64,000 bases of DNA from Phytoseiulus persimilis (GCA_037576195.1 CM075103.1:36159250-36223249); one strand, 5' to 3'. Positions 52,577-63,756 are shown, counted from the stretch's first letter. Numbers and translations: made by a program. Notes: generated by a model from the sequence alone, not told the origin.

Positions 52577-52669
52577 GAGCCTGGAAGTTCAGGTGGTTTC
52601 TCGAAATTATCCCATCAATCGCGCGGGATCGATCCGCTGCGAAAAAAAATCACCTAAACTTTCAGGCTC
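52577..52669 (+). mobile_element. Hairpin MITE, copy 2 (probable Tc1/mariner type)
   Basis: This 93-base element has terminal inverted repeats of about 25 bases: GAGCCTGGAAGTTCAGGTGG at the left, and at the right the complement of GAGCCTGAAAGTTTAGGTGA. It is flanked on both sides by TA (52575-52576 and 52670-52671), the target duplication of Tc1/mariner elements. Compared with copy 1 it has lost part of the second arm of the inner hairpin, replaced by a run of A. The family assignment rests on the TA duplication and shape only, since no transposase is present in the window. Confidence 0.8.
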
Positions 52670-52671
52670 TA

Positions 52672-55224
52672 CTGATGAGGTTGTCCTCGACTGCGACGTG
52701 TTCATCCAGGTGGGATCGCCGCAACAGAGAGAAATATCCATGGCTCCCCTAGACTGTTGATGAGAACAACTCCTGCATCCTTTTCCTCTGAAGCCTGAGA
52801 GTTGGCCTCTCCTCTCGAATCGTCAAAGTGGGGAAATTCGGGTAGGGGGTGGGGACCTGGAGCGAGTCTTGGGAAGCTCAGGGAGCACCAGGAGTAATGA
52901 GAGTAGAGTACAGCAGAGCCGATCTCGCGGCAGTCGAGACTCTGAACCGAGAAAAACGGATAATCCAGAGTAAGGGTTGCGAGACTGGGGGATTCCTCGC
53001 AGTTTTGCGAGAAGCTCCGTGGAAACATTTCCGATCCGCAGTTCAACGATGGAGTGAAACTCTCGAAATTCCACACTACCCACCCGGATTCGAAGTATCC
53101 GGATGGGTCACTCTGATCGTCAATCATAACACTCTTCTCAAACGGATGCGAACGTTTTGGAGACGACTCGATTGATTCGGAAATCATCGGCTGAGAGAAG
53201 ACAACAGTTCATGTAAGACCTCCGCCGCACTTCCCGGATGATTTCAGCTGTGTTTCAGTCCCATGGCTGGGGAGTCGTCCGTTACAAGTGATGATTAGCT
53301 CCCGCAGAATCGATTTAGATACCAAATAAGTCAGTGAGTCCCTCATGCACCAGGTCTCTGCTGAAGAACCGCTCAAACCACTATATCGATCCCCGTGATC
53401 GTATACAAAGACGGAATACAGGAGAGGCTATTCCATCGCGTCCTGCCGCTGGGATCCGCTCTTCACGTTTCAATTGAAGAGCCCAGATCCAAAACGTCGG
53501 AACTCCTCTCTAACAGTCGAGTTTTCACTCAGGAATTCATCGGACCAATTTGCGACAACTTTATCTTGCGCTTCTCTCGAAACGTTCCACTCCTTGCTTC
53601 TCTTCACTTGTTACGTTTACAAGGAAAGCGCGGAATAACGTTGTCGGATATCGATTCGATGAACTTTCGACTGAGAACTCGACGCTGAGAAATTCGGATT
53701 TACGACGTTTTGAATCTGGGCACTTCAATTGCTCACAGTTCGGGGAGAATGACCCCTCCCGAATTCCACAAAGAATCCGAGAATTCACTTCGGAACATTC
53801 GAGTCCGCTATTCGAGCTCGAGAGACTCTCGGAGCGGATGAGAGAACCTGAGCACGAGGTAAATATACTGGTTTCATAGCGGTACCGGATGCTCGAATCT
53901 GTAGGATGAGCAGGGTTTTGAGCTGCAGGAACAACTCTCACGTGCCCGATCGTGACGAACACCGGATGGCAAACGCCAGTGGACTTCATGGTTCCGAGCA
54001 TGCATTAGGCCTCGGACGGCCACTCAAAGGACGAGGAACAGTGGAAATACGTTTTCCAGCGCGGGTTTTTTCGGACGGCAGGATGCCCCGGATTCCATTA
54101 AAGGTAGGCCCGATACAGGCTTTTCCCATACCCGACCGGACACGATCCAGTTTCCGGAACATCACCACTTCCGGCTGTTCGAGAGCTGCCTCTCCGAAGC
54201 TCAGAACGAGGTCCTTCCCGACCGTGATCAGATTCATGACTTTTCCGAACCGAAGTTCGAATCGAGATTCACAAGGAACGCCGTGAGGAATTCGACGGAT
54301 AGAAACAGAGCTCGGGGATCAGGAAGACTGGTTCCATGGAAATCATGCAAGAGATTCTCTAATATAGACTCGAGTCCAGACGGCCATCAATACAGCGTAT
54401 AAGAGAGCGGAGCTCTCTGGAAAAGAGTCTCACTTGGAGAATGATTTCCGTGAATTTCAAGACACAGTTTTTCGCGAACTTCTTCGGGTGTGACAACGCT
54501 GGGTGCTTCTGAGTCGATCTACCGCTCCACCCCTGGACGCCCCTTCTCACGCCGGTCACAGGAGAGAATAAGTAATCGTTGAGGGCGATAATGAGCCTAT
54601 GATATTTGAAGAGCTCACACCGGTAGCCTTGTTCGGTCGGAACGTTGTGCATACATACATATGATGCACACGGGCGAGCATGAAACCTGCGCTAAGGTTG
54701 TAATTAGCTTCGGTAGCAGATGCGTAGAAACTCATTAGCGGCGAAGTCGCACACACACACGGATACGAACACGCTGTTACGGTGTTGCCGAGGGTCTCCA
54801 GTTACGCGCTCTCCTCCCTCCTCTCATCGTGGCTTTCACTTTGAAAAAGGTCTAGGTTCATGGACGCGGCTGAACATGAAAGGGTTAAGATGTGAAGAGT
54901 GTTGTGGGGCTATCCTGTGCGAGGTGGAATGGGGGCAAAGGCTGGGCGAGGGAAGTTCGACGGGGAGACGAGCGCAACCAGAGAGAGGTTGCGGAACCGG
55001 CTGGGATATGAGGGGAAACCGTGCGACGCGAAGAAATGTGAAGACGGAGAGATCGAGGAACCCTCCGGAATGAATAAATCCTGGTTCTGAGTCAATGGAC
55101 GGTGAGTATGGAACACGGTTTCTCGAACTGTTACTCCGGAAGTGGACGCCAACAGAATTCGGACCTTCCTCCGAGCCCTCCCACGCACTCATGTTCCCAC
55201 ACGAAGGAGGAAGCTTCAGCTCAC
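52672..55224. other. No supported gene
   Basis: Only short frames. A plus-strand GTGAGT at about 55101 follows a frame without clear coding character. Frames at 54836-55243 on the minus strand are Ser/Pro-rich and fall in a pyrimidine-biased tract. Confidence 0.35.
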
Positions 55225-55277
55225 CTGGAGGGGAATGAGGCATCAGAGGAGTCTGGATAGAAACCGATATTCTCTGC
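55225..55277 (-). other. Candidate 53-base internal exon, minus strand
   Basis: On the minus strand a strong acceptor (TTATTTTTCCCTCAG) precedes base 55277, and a perfect donor (CAG|GTGAGC) follows base 55225. Two frames are open: one reads AENIGFYPDSSDASFPS, the other QRISVSIQTPLMPHSPP. Upstream on the same strand, a frame beginning near 55640 (MLRFSEHRLAPAKLELPL, FDFAKSLDGDDDALRITV) has strongly GC-rich third positions and a possible GTATCA donor, so it could be a preceding exon. No family recognised. Confidence 0.33.
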
Positions 55278-55880
55278 CTGAGGGAAAAATAACAAAAACA
55301 GTATCACTCCCCTAGGAAAATTAATGGAAGCATCGGGAAAAGAGAAAGACAAGACGAGAATCAAGAAGTGAGGATCGGCTGAGCAGGAGCAAGGGGGAGG
55401 GAACCTGCGAAGGAAGAAGAGAACAAGGGAACATAGAGGGGATCGAGCGGCAGAGAGTAAAAAAGTCGAGGAGGTCAACGGTGATACGGAGAGCGTCGTC
55501 GTCTCCGTCCAGGGATTTAGCGAAGTCAAACAACACAGATCTCAAAGGGAGCTCCAGCTTAGCGGGGGCCAGGCGATGCTCGCTGAACCGGAGCATCGAA
55601 CAGTGGAAGAGGGAGAAAAACTTGTTTGAACATGCAAACTACATGCTGAGCCTGCCACCGCAGAGGGAACAAGGAATGAGCCCTGCCAGCTTTGACTTGA
55701 CATCCGAAGACGAGTAGTTATGCAGACGTAATGCGCATGCCTGTTGACCTCGCTGTAGTTGAGCACATGCTCGCATCTCGCGCGACACAAGTCGTGCTGC
55801 ATGTCCCAAGGTAGAAGAACTGTCTGGAGGGATGTATCGGTTGATCCGCGGAGCTTGATGAAGCAGGGACATTTTCTGAC

Positions 55881-56010
55881 ATGGGAGTCTTTTTCCGGAT
55901 CGAGGATGACTACATCTATGACCGCGATGAGCTGACCAACGAGTCATGCCTCAAGAATGAGGCGACGGGTGCAGGTTTCTGCGAGGTGGTTCTGCGAAAA
56001 GAATATCTCG
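55881..56010 (+). CDS. Candidate first or internal coding exon (unknown)
   Basis: From the ATG at 55881 (G at -3) the frame reads MGVFFRIEDDYIYDRDEL, then NESCLKNEATGAGFCEVVL and RKEYL, and reaches a GTGAGC donor at 56011 in phase 1. By hand count about two thirds of third positions but under a third of second positions are G or C, the strongest codon signature outside the Ig gene and LINE. The frame is also open upstream to a TGA near 55846, so an acceptor (GCAG at 55863-55866) could start it instead. It contains two Cys and one NES sequon, so it could be extracellular. The next exon was not found. Confidence 0.42.
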
Positions 56011-56016
56011 GTGAGC

Positions 56017-58825
56017 TTTAAGCATCCAAAATTCATTGGAAGCTGAGGGAGTTTCGTGCCTGCGCGCACTCTGGAACTACAACTCCGAGTTGTTCAGCGC
56101 GATGGGTTTCTCAGACTCTCACATCACGGAAATGGAGCTTTTCGAAGTTCTCTTGTGATTCGAGGCGACACACTCGTTGGGGGCTTTCGGGGGTCCGGCA
56201 ACATTCTTACTCGGCGACGAGTGTTTGTTTCGAAGATTCGAGCACTTATCTCTAATTGATGGCGGCTGGGCGGGGCTGCCGCGGTGGTAAAGTAAAGAAA
56301 CGGAACGAACGTAATGCGTGATCTGCGGTCTAATTCAGGGTTGCTGTGTATTCACGGCCGGAAGCCTCGTTTCCCTACAACGGAGAGAGAGGCGGCGTAC
56401 AAGCCCACGGAACCAGCCCACAAATCCCCGGTCTGTGGGAGACGTAAGGGAGTGCACACGGAGAGCTGGCGGTCAACGTGACGTGACGTGTTAGTACAAA
56501 CTCCCCGAGCATCAGCTGGAGCCACGGCTGCACCTCTCGCGCTGAAGCCGAACAATCGATTCCAGTTTCTTGATTCGAGTTTACGTACAAGGCGAACGCA
56601 CAAAGCGGTGCTCCGGGTTCGAGAGTTCCTTCCCGGGAGCTCTCCATTTACTCTCGCGAGTTTCCTCTTTTTCCGAGCCCTCTTCTTTTTACACAATCTC
56701 TCTTCTTTCTCTCTGTTTGCGGGCCTATCTCGGCCTTTCTCCGCGCACCCCCCGTGCGCTCCCCCCGCTCCGGGAAGCACTCAGTCCTAATGAGATCCCT
56801 CAGGAGATGATTAAGTTCGTAAAGCGAGCCGCCGATGCTGCGGCCGCCGCTGCTGAGCTCTGCCGCCTCTCTCTCTCTCCCTCTCTCATTTTCTCTTTGT
56901 ATATCCCTCTGTATCTACGTACGTTGGCACGTCTGGATGAACGTCTGCACAAATGTCACTCCGTCCGCATGTGTGACTGGGCGAGCGCTCGTCGGGTCGT
57001 CTGGCAATGATGGCGACATATTATGCACAGCAGCCAGAGCAGATAGAGAAGTCAACCGAAGTGCAGCAACCACTGCCTCCCCACAGGGTTAGAGTGTCGT
57101 TCACAGTACTCGCGCTGTCTCCTCGACCGGGAGGAGAGCTGCGGAGAGGGATTGATTCCTTCGTTCGAATTGATCGGCCCATCGCTGGCGACCATTTTGC
57201 CCTCATCCAGAGGTAGCAACGACCTGGATATTCGAGCGTCAGTCGGAGTTCGCCATCCTTCAATATACCGGGTTAACCGGAAAATTACGGAGTGATCCGG
57301 GGGTGAATTCTCGGATAACATGGGATAGACTCGGTTCTGAGGTCCTTGGTTTCTGGGATCCCGACTGCCGTCTCATTCCGGAACTCATTCTCTTCGAGAT
57401 CTGACGATATCTCATCCCATCGACTCATCTCCCACCCTTGAAGGAGAGAGTTGATGCTCCGGAACTCTCAAAATGTCCGGATTCCAAGTGTGTGAGACTT
57501 TCACAACGGCGGAGGAGGTATTTGGGGACACGCCGTCCTCTGTGATCTTCACCTCTGATGCTTGCTCATTGCACGTACGCACTTAGAAAACTTCGTCGCT
57601 TGTGGAGCTCGCGTGGGCCGCAACGTATAATTCCTTCGAGCCATCCATAAATTTTGCGTATCTCGAAACTTTCATTGAATACCTGTGCGCTAGACGGTCT
57701 CGAGCATCACGCGGTGCCGACCCCCGAAATTTCATTCGGACGGGTAACGGTAGCACGAGCGGACGAGACCCGGATGACGGGCTGATGCAGCTTCACGCAT
57801 ACGTGGTTCATTTGCGCCCTGCAAAAAACGCATTTCGCAACTCAAACGCAATGTTATGACATATGACCATTTGCGTGATCAATCCTGCTGAGCAAAAACT
57901 TGCAACAGCTGCCAGGCATCCGCTGAAACCGGCAACCGGTCTCTGACGAGTACCAGAAGGCTCTGCTCACCGGCGAATTAAGACAGACGGACAATGCTCC
58001 GGAATAAGACAGCAGACAACAGACCAGCGGGATCTACAGCGAAGAGATGGACGAGAGCAACACGAACACATCGTCCAGAGCGTTTGACGCAGTATCGCGG
58101 TGAGAGATCCGCAGGAACCTAGTTCGAGGATCAGGAGGAGAGCCTCTGGGAGGCAATATCCACTGTGAGCAGGGCGGTCATGTCGGAGGGGCGCGCTTTG
58201 ACCGCCCCGAGCCTGATTGCAGCCCACCGTTTCGATTGAGAGAATCTTCCTGGAGCTACAGGAGTTCTCAGGGGGAAGTTTACCACTGATGCTAATTAGG
58301 AGGTTTGAGGAGAATTCTTCGATATGAATCACAGTCCGCAGCAAAAGGATCGAAAGCCGAATCATGTGACCAACTGATGGTCATTCATTCTCCCTGTCTG
58401 GATGGATATCGCCCATTATCGCATAAATTTTTTCCCGGAGGGAGGCCGGAACTCGAACACCAAATTTCTGGCATGACTGGCTGTGAGCTTCAACTTCAGC
58501 CGCGCGATCGAAAAGACCCATAATGGGACCTCCAGAGGCCGACGTCCTCGGTTTGCCGCAGCGGACTCCCTCGATGAATTCTCTCAAACAGAAAATTTCC
58601 TGTCCAATTTCGCTACTCCTGAGAGAAATTGTGAAATCGCGGTTTTCTGGGCTCCAATTACTTCGCTGGAGCCAATCGTCTGATCATATCGCTGGAATCT
58701 GGGAGTAGACAGCGTGAATTTCGTGAATCTTACAGCTTTCACTGCGCTGAACTTTTGCTTCGACTGGGGTATGAGCTGAGGGATGCGTGCGCCTGGTTTT
58801 CTGCCCGGCTGGAGCGTTTGCGCAG
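56017..58825. other. No supported gene
   Basis: Several frames of 60-140 codons, all in CT-rich or ambiguous sequence. This should hold the exon following 55881-56010 if that exon is real; a phase-1 acceptor near 57088 (CTCCCCACAG) is one option, but the frame after it is unconvincing. Confidence 0.3.
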
Positions 58826-59000
58826 GTCGAGAGCTTCCTCTGCTTCTGTGAGAAGAAGCCTGTCCGACTCTTCTTCGGAATCGAGGCGAGCGAAATTCCG
58901 GATGAAGCTTTCCCATTTCAAAGATCGACCAACCAACGGGTCGCGGAATCATTTGTTGCGATAAGGGAGAAGCTCGCTGAGTTTCTGCTCGAAGCGAACG
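58826..59000 (+). CDS. Candidate internal coding exon (unknown)
   Basis: The acceptor GAGCGTTTGCGCAG precedes 58826 and a GTAGAT donor follows 59000. The exon enters in phase 0 and leaves in phase 1. It reads VESFLCFCEKKPVRLFFGIE, then ASEIPDEAFPFQRSTNQRV and a helical end (REKLAEFLLEAN). Third positions are GC-rich and second positions GC-poor. The KPVRLFFGIE strand would suit an alpha/beta enzyme fold, but I cannot name a family. Neighbouring exons remain unassigned; a possible partner starts at 59450 in phase 1. Confidence 0.33.
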
Positions 59001-59987
59001 GTAGATGAGGGCTTATCTTCCATCGAAGCATAGATGCGCTCCGATGTGTTCGTGAGAACACGCTATCGGGAGAGGAGGGGGGAATCTTCTGCTCCGTTGC
59101 TGGGAAGCGAGCTTATCGAATTTCCCCGTTCTCCTCCCTCCCTGGCCCGACAATGAATTCACGGAACGAACCAGATGATCTTTTATCTCGAACCTCGGCA
59201 CACCAACGTCGGCCAGATATTGAACCGGAACCTGGTCTGGCGGGCGCTGGTGCGTACCGTCATCAGGCTCAATCTGGATCTCAGGACATTGTTTTGCGCT
59301 TTTCGCTCGCGGATATGACTCTCGAGGTCAGCTCGATTGGCGAACGGAGAAGGGCTCGGTCATGGAATCGTGCGGGAGTTGGTTCCCGTATCGATACGAT
59401 GATGGCGAGCGCGGGGGCCCGATGAACGACTGAAGCGTTTTGATTCGCAGTGAACTCCATCATTGACCCATCCGATCGCGGGTTCTACCCGATAATTTGG
59501 CCCGGGCCTCCGGTCCCCCCTTTGTCTAACACAGGTTTCGGCGCGGCCCGCTCCTACAACTGGCGGGTCGACGAGCGGATTCCAAACATTGCAAGTATAT
59601 TTATGGGAAGATCGCGCGGGAGACCGGAGCGAATTGTCTGCCCGCGGGATGCGGGGCTCCCCGTGGCTCCCCCATCGTTGACGGATCTCATCCTGTGCAG
59701 CTCCTGCTCGCGGAACTCCGACGCGGGCTGAAGACCTACAGTCACGTGTCACGCTTGGAATCGTGGCCTACGAACCCTCAGCGCTCAGGACTTCCGATCG
59801 AGAGGTCGGGGCCACCTGCCTCCGTTATCTCCTCTCGATGATGAGGTGGGTCAGGTCAGCCGGAATCGTCCGTTCCGGTGGAGTTCGATGGTGCGTCTAT
59901 GGATATCAGCTCCATTCTGCCGACTATCCGCAACGTCGAGTGTTCTTGTGTTTTGAGCAACAACTCGCAGTCTTAAGTTCCTCCTAG

Positions 59988-60368
59988 TGGGCAGCCACCA
60001 GCCAGACATGGATTTCGCCTCAGATCGATGCATTATCAGTGGGGCCCGTGACTTTGGGCATTCTCCATTCGTTGATCAATCCTCTCTATGAGGATTGGGG
60101 GAAGAATCCGACTCTGATGAACTGTCGGGCACTCGACGAGATGCATCGAAAAAAGGAAGCCAAACTCCGTTTCTGCCAACAAACTGCCTATTCCATCTAT
60201 TCGTTCCCGGCGTCCGGAAAAGGAACACATTCCACATCGACCTTGTCCAACAACGACTTCGCATCGCTTCGCTTCGGCGGCATCTCTGATCGAGAAACCA
60301 AGCAGCATCAGAAGCCCCCAGATGGGTGTTCGATCGAACGGGTGTCGATCCTGAGACACGATTCCTAG
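59988..60368 (+). CDS. Candidate terminal exon with a hydrophobic segment and polar tail
   Basis: The acceptor TTAAGTTCCTCCTAG precedes 59988 and a TAG ends the frame at 60366-60368, giving 126 codons with GC-rich third positions. It begins WAATSQTWISPQIDA, followed by an 18-residue hydrophobic stretch (LSVGPVTLGILHSLINPL) and YEDW. A basic helix (DEMHRKKEAKLRF) follows, then a Ser/Thr-rich polar tail. This could be the last membrane helix and cytoplasmic tail of a receptor (NPLY recalls the GPCR NPxxY box, imperfectly). It could also be the end of a phosphodiesterase-like catalytic domain (G..P.YE.W). Neither is secure. Confidence 0.33.
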   Translation, partial: WAATSQTWISPQIDALSVGPVTLGILHSLINPLYEDWGKNPTLMNCRALDEMHRKKEAKLRFCQQTAYSIYSFPASGKGTHSTSTLSNNDFASLRFGGISDRETKQHQKPPDGCSIERVSILRHDS

Positions 60369-60487
60369 TGAATCGATGATTCTCGACGTCAGCTCGCATG
60401 ATTTCGGAGCATCCAAGCTGACGACCTGAACAGCGTTGCACTGAGAACCTCATTTGGTGTCGAGTCTGAATTTTCAAGCGACGCGAC

Positions 60488-60720
60488 GTGAATCGGGAAT
60501 GGCAGCCACGAAGCGAGTCGATTGCGGCTAACACCGAGCAGTCCACCCGGCAGCTCGTCGAGTGGTTTCTGATCCACCACGGGACCATCACCGGCGATCC
60601 CAGCGACTTCGGAACAACGTTGAGACCGAACTTTCCGCAAAACGAAATCATGGGAAGAGCACTCGATCAGCTCCGTGCTCTCAAGTTCCTTGTCCTCCGA
60701 AAATTTAGAAACCTCCCGTG
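60488..60720 (+). CDS. Weak candidate coding segment (unknown)
   Basis: An open frame reading QSTRQLVEWFLIHHGTITG, then LDQLRALKFLVLRKF, and ending at a TGA. It looks like a small helical domain, but it has no clear splice sites, no good start codon and no recognised family. It lies 120 bases after the candidate terminal exon at 59988-60368 and could belong to a different gene or be chance. Confidence 0.18.
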
Positions 60721-61866
60721 AGCGAGGAAATGCATACTCAACATCCGCCGGAAATCATGGCGAATCTGTTAAACGCAGCGCCTCGAGCTCTCGGAACGAA
60801 AAGGCCCGAAGTCAGCGAGGGAGTTTTTCCAGCACAGATGCGGCCATCGTTCCACCGTCAAGCCGACGAGCGGGCTTCGGGGGGAACGGACTCTTTGTGC
60901 CTCTTTCGCAACCCTTGGATTGCCATCGCGAGCGTCCAGGACGCAGACTGATCTCAACGACAGGGAATCCACCATCCGTTTCATCGGTCATGTTCACCAG
61001 CGCAGAACACAGCAAGAAGCCCGCTGAGCTGCGCGCTGAGAAGAAGGATTCTGTCGAGGCCGATTGCCAAGTTTGTCAAACGTGCGAATACGAACGACAT
61101 TGATTTTAAGTACTATCGGGCGCTGTCTGTGCGGCACGACGGGTATTCCGAGCACTGCTAAGAGGGGACGGGGAACCGAGTGGCCTGGAGACGAACCGCC
61201 GAGGAGACCCGGGAGCGCGCGGAAAACTACGTGCGCGTCGCGACGGTCGCGCGATCGATGTCGGAGGAGAAAGGCTCCATCCTCAGCTCGGGTCCGAGGT
61301 CGAGAACGAACGCGTATTGTATAATTTGCTAATCACTTGGGAAATCATTTGATCCGCCGCGTCGGAATGCAGCACTCCGTATCGTACTCGCTCCCGAGTC
61401 TGGCGACGAGGCCAACTTCGGGAATCTCCCTCCAAGAAACGGTGACCAGAGCTTGTTTCCCGCTCTCGGATTCGATCGGCCCAAATTCGAGAAGTTGGAG
61501 CTATTTTATCGGCATCGTTCGCTCTGGAGATCCCTCCTGAACACGCTCCTCTGGTTATTGATGATGGAACGGCCTCGTCAGTGATCAGGCCATTGTTCGG
61601 GGAACGGTTGCTCTGAGTAGAGCGAGGAAGCCCCGGATTCCCACGTAAGAGCTCTGGACTAAACACCGAGACGCCCATCGATTTGCGGATGGTGTGTTCT
61701 GTCAGTTCCGAAAACGGGGGCGTCCTGGATCGTTCCGACAGGGGAATCCTTCGATCTGGAGCTAGCTCTCCCGGACTCGCTTCGAGTAAATCTAAGTTGT
61801 CCCTCGATCGCCCCCGATCAAGGTTCACGGAAGCCAGGACTCGCCGGAGGTTGCCGTTTTTTCGGT
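60721..61866. other. No supported gene
   Basis: A short plus frame ending near 61140 (AKFVKRANTNDIDFKYYRAL) looks protein-like but has no clear exon boundaries. The rest is short frames leading up to the LINE. Confidence 0.3.
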
Positions 61867-62889
61867 ATGGAAACTCTTCTCCCCTCTACCAAGGAATCGT
61901 TCGACTCTGGCCGCGGAATCCTCATGAAGAGTGAAGCCCGAGGGATGATTAACTCGTGTGACGGATCTTATTTCTTCAACGTCTCATCCCTGTCCCACTC
62001 GAGGGGGTGGCCCGATCGAGAGCTCCCCGTCGCCGCCTACAGACCGATCTCTCACAACAGGGTTCATTTCGACGTGATATTTGTACTGGACATCGGTTCC
62101 TACATACCAAATGACGTCCGATATCTTTTATATGCCGATGATTTGAAACTTTTCGGACCTGCTGACACCCCGGAAAGTCGTCAATGTCTCCAATCCGGCA
62201 TCGATGGCGTCGTTCGATGGTGCGCCGATAACCAAATGCAACTCTCTACCTCGAAATGTGTTGTTCTCTCAAAGGCCGCCTCCGACGCTGCGACTGGAAT
62301 CTTCAAAATCGCGGACGACCCACTACCTGTTGTTCAATCGATCAGAGACCTGGGAGTCATTGTTTCCGTTGATCTCGACTTCAGCGAGCATGTTTTGAAT
62401 GTTGTGAGCTCAGCAAAAACCCTAGTCAACTGTATATTCAGATGTTTCATGATCAAGTCACCGGAACCTTACCTACGGCTCTATAGATCTCTCATTGTAC
62501 CCAAGTTGTTGTATTGTGCACCAGTGTGGTTCCCCCACCATTCCCACTTGCGCAAGTCCATTGAATCTGTCGGAAAACTCTTCCTTCGGCGATTGAGATG
62601 GCGATGCTCTCTTCAAAAGGACTTTGCAGTCGCAATGCTACCACCCATCATCCCTCTCCTCGAGAAACAAGACAGGGGAATGCTCTGCCGAATACTTGCG
62701 CTCGGACTTTGTGATAATTTCTTCGTCGTAACGGCAAATAACCGCCGCAGCGGCCTTATGGTCCGGCCCAAGGCTCTCCCCCGCAGGGACACTGTAAAAT
62801 ACACCTGGTCTTGGCGAGTAAGCACAGCGGTCGCCGAAAACCGTATACCAAGAGAACTCTTCCACCTTTATGACCCCCCTCCCCTTTGA
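61867..62889 (+). CDS. Reverse transcriptase C-terminal fragment of the LINE
   Basis: A 340-codon frame. The first 55 or so residues are not recognisable and may be flanking sequence. From about residue 80 it reads as reverse transcriptase: the catalytic YADD at residues 89-92 (62131-62142), then the helix with WCADNQMQLSTSKC, the DLGV strand, and the LYRSLIVPKLLYCAPVW thumb region, ending after a basic and aromatic tail. A full-length RT would have about 200 more residues before YADD plus an endonuclease. No stop or frameshift interrupts the recognisable part, unusual for an old copy. It could not work alone because fingers and endonuclease are missing. Confidence 0.85.
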   Translation: METLLPSTKESFDSGRGILMKSEARGMINSCDGSYFFNVSSLSHSRGWPDRELPVAAYRPISHNRVHFDVIFVLDIGSYIPNDVRYLLYADDLKLFGPADTPESRQCLQSGIDGVVRWCADNQMQLSTSKCVVLSKAASDAATGIFKIADDPLPVVQSIRDLGVIVSVDLDFSEHVLNVVSSAKTLVNCIFRCFMIKSPEPYLRLYRSLIVPKLLYCAPVWFPHHSHLRKSIESVGKLFLRRLRWRCSLQKDFAVAMLPPIIPLLEKQDRGMLCRILALGLCDNFFVVTANNRRSGLMVRPKALPRRDTVKYTWSWRVSTAVAENRIPRELFHLYDPPPL

Positions 62890-62914
62890 ATAAAGGAGCT
62901 TTTGAATTGAATTT
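62016..62914 (+). mobile_element. 5'-truncated non-LTR retrotransposon (LINE, CR1/jockey-like)
   Basis: The 3' part of a LINE: reverse-transcriptase palm from just before the YADD box, the thumb, a stop at 62887-62889, an AATAAA at 62889-62894 overlapping the stop, and a short tail of TTGAA repeats ending about 62914. No endonuclease or RT fingers are present, so it is 5'-truncated as LINEs usually are. The left boundary is uncertain. A YRPIS string just upstream (near 62040) looks like an earlier RT block brought close to the YADD block, which would mean an internal deletion. The AATAAA plus simple-repeat tail fits CR1/L2-like groups better than poly(A)-tailed ones. The exact clade is inferred from residue patterns only. 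Confidence 0.85.
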
Positions 62915-63681
62915 CCAGCGATTCCCGGTTGATGGGCGCGTCGCTCCGGTCGCGATGTCGGAGGTCCGATTTGCGGCTCGCCCTGTCGTTGAAACCGTCT
63001 TGCGGTGTTCCGAGTCCCGCTGCATGTGCAAAGCATGGTTTCCAGCTTGAACGAAGACTGTAGATTGTGAACATCCCGAAACGAGAGAACTCCGCACTTC
63101 GCGGGGGCATCGAGTTCAGTCGAACCCATCCGCCTCACTGAACTTCAATGTCGAAGCATCGATTCCTCTGACAGGTTCCGGAATGCGTCGCGATCTTTGC
63201 GTTGATGACGAGCGAACCTCATGTCGATGTGGTTTTCTGTCGCCCGAGCTATTATTCTACGAGTGTCAGGTGGGCGAGGATTACGGTAGCCAGCGTCCCC
63301 GGACTTCGAGGCCCTACAAACGCGTCGGGAGAACTCTGAGCTGAGTCGTGGTGGGTTTCGAACAAATTGAGCGAGGACCGCGGAGTTCGGAAAGAATAGG
63401 TGGAGAGAGGAGAACAGTGGCCAAACGGAGGAAGGCTGGGCGGAACCGCGTTGTAATTCAGAGATGCTCCTTCGATTGGGCTGACTGGAGGGCCGAGCAG
63501 AGCGAATCGACCGTATTCAGATCTTGTGGCAGCTTCTGCAACATATGGCCGGCTCGTGCAGTTTGTTGAGGGAGTTTAGCAGAATATTCCTCGCGCATAC
63601 ATGGATCGAGGGAAAATTAGTGTAATATATAGCATTACCATAATCGAATTGAGCCGAGAGAGGGGTATTAGGGTAATTCGT
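62915..63681. other. No gene seen
   Basis: Flank of the LINE. Minus-strand frames overlapping 62638-63138 are antisense shadows of the reverse transcriptase. Exon 2 of the candidate gene starting at 63756 might lie here but was not identified. Confidence 0.35.
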
Positions 63682-63708
63682 ACCGGCTCCGACTGGCGGC
63701 AGCAGAAG

Positions 63709-63756
63709 CAGCAGCGCGAGCTGAGCCCGCATCTCGCCCGACAGCCAACAAGCCAT
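63709..63756 (-). CDS. Candidate signal-peptide first exon, gene continues leftward
   Basis: On the minus strand an ATG at 63756 (or a second ATG at 63732) opens MACWLSGEMRAQLALLLLLP, then PVGAG, a textbook signal peptide. Immediately after the predicted cleavage region a GTACGA donor (63683-63682 downward) would leave in phase 1, the usual arrangement for secreted and Ig-type proteins. Read without splicing, the frame continues about 50 more residues with four Cys before a stop at 63517. The coordinates given cover the leader core only. The next exon should lie to the left, but I could not identify it. Confidence 0.33.

Noticed and set aside
59988-60368. Firm assignment as a cyclic-nucleotide phosphodiesterase C-terminus
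   Set aside because: Only a loose G..P.YE.W pattern. The metal-binding HD motifs expected upstream were not found in any nearby frame.
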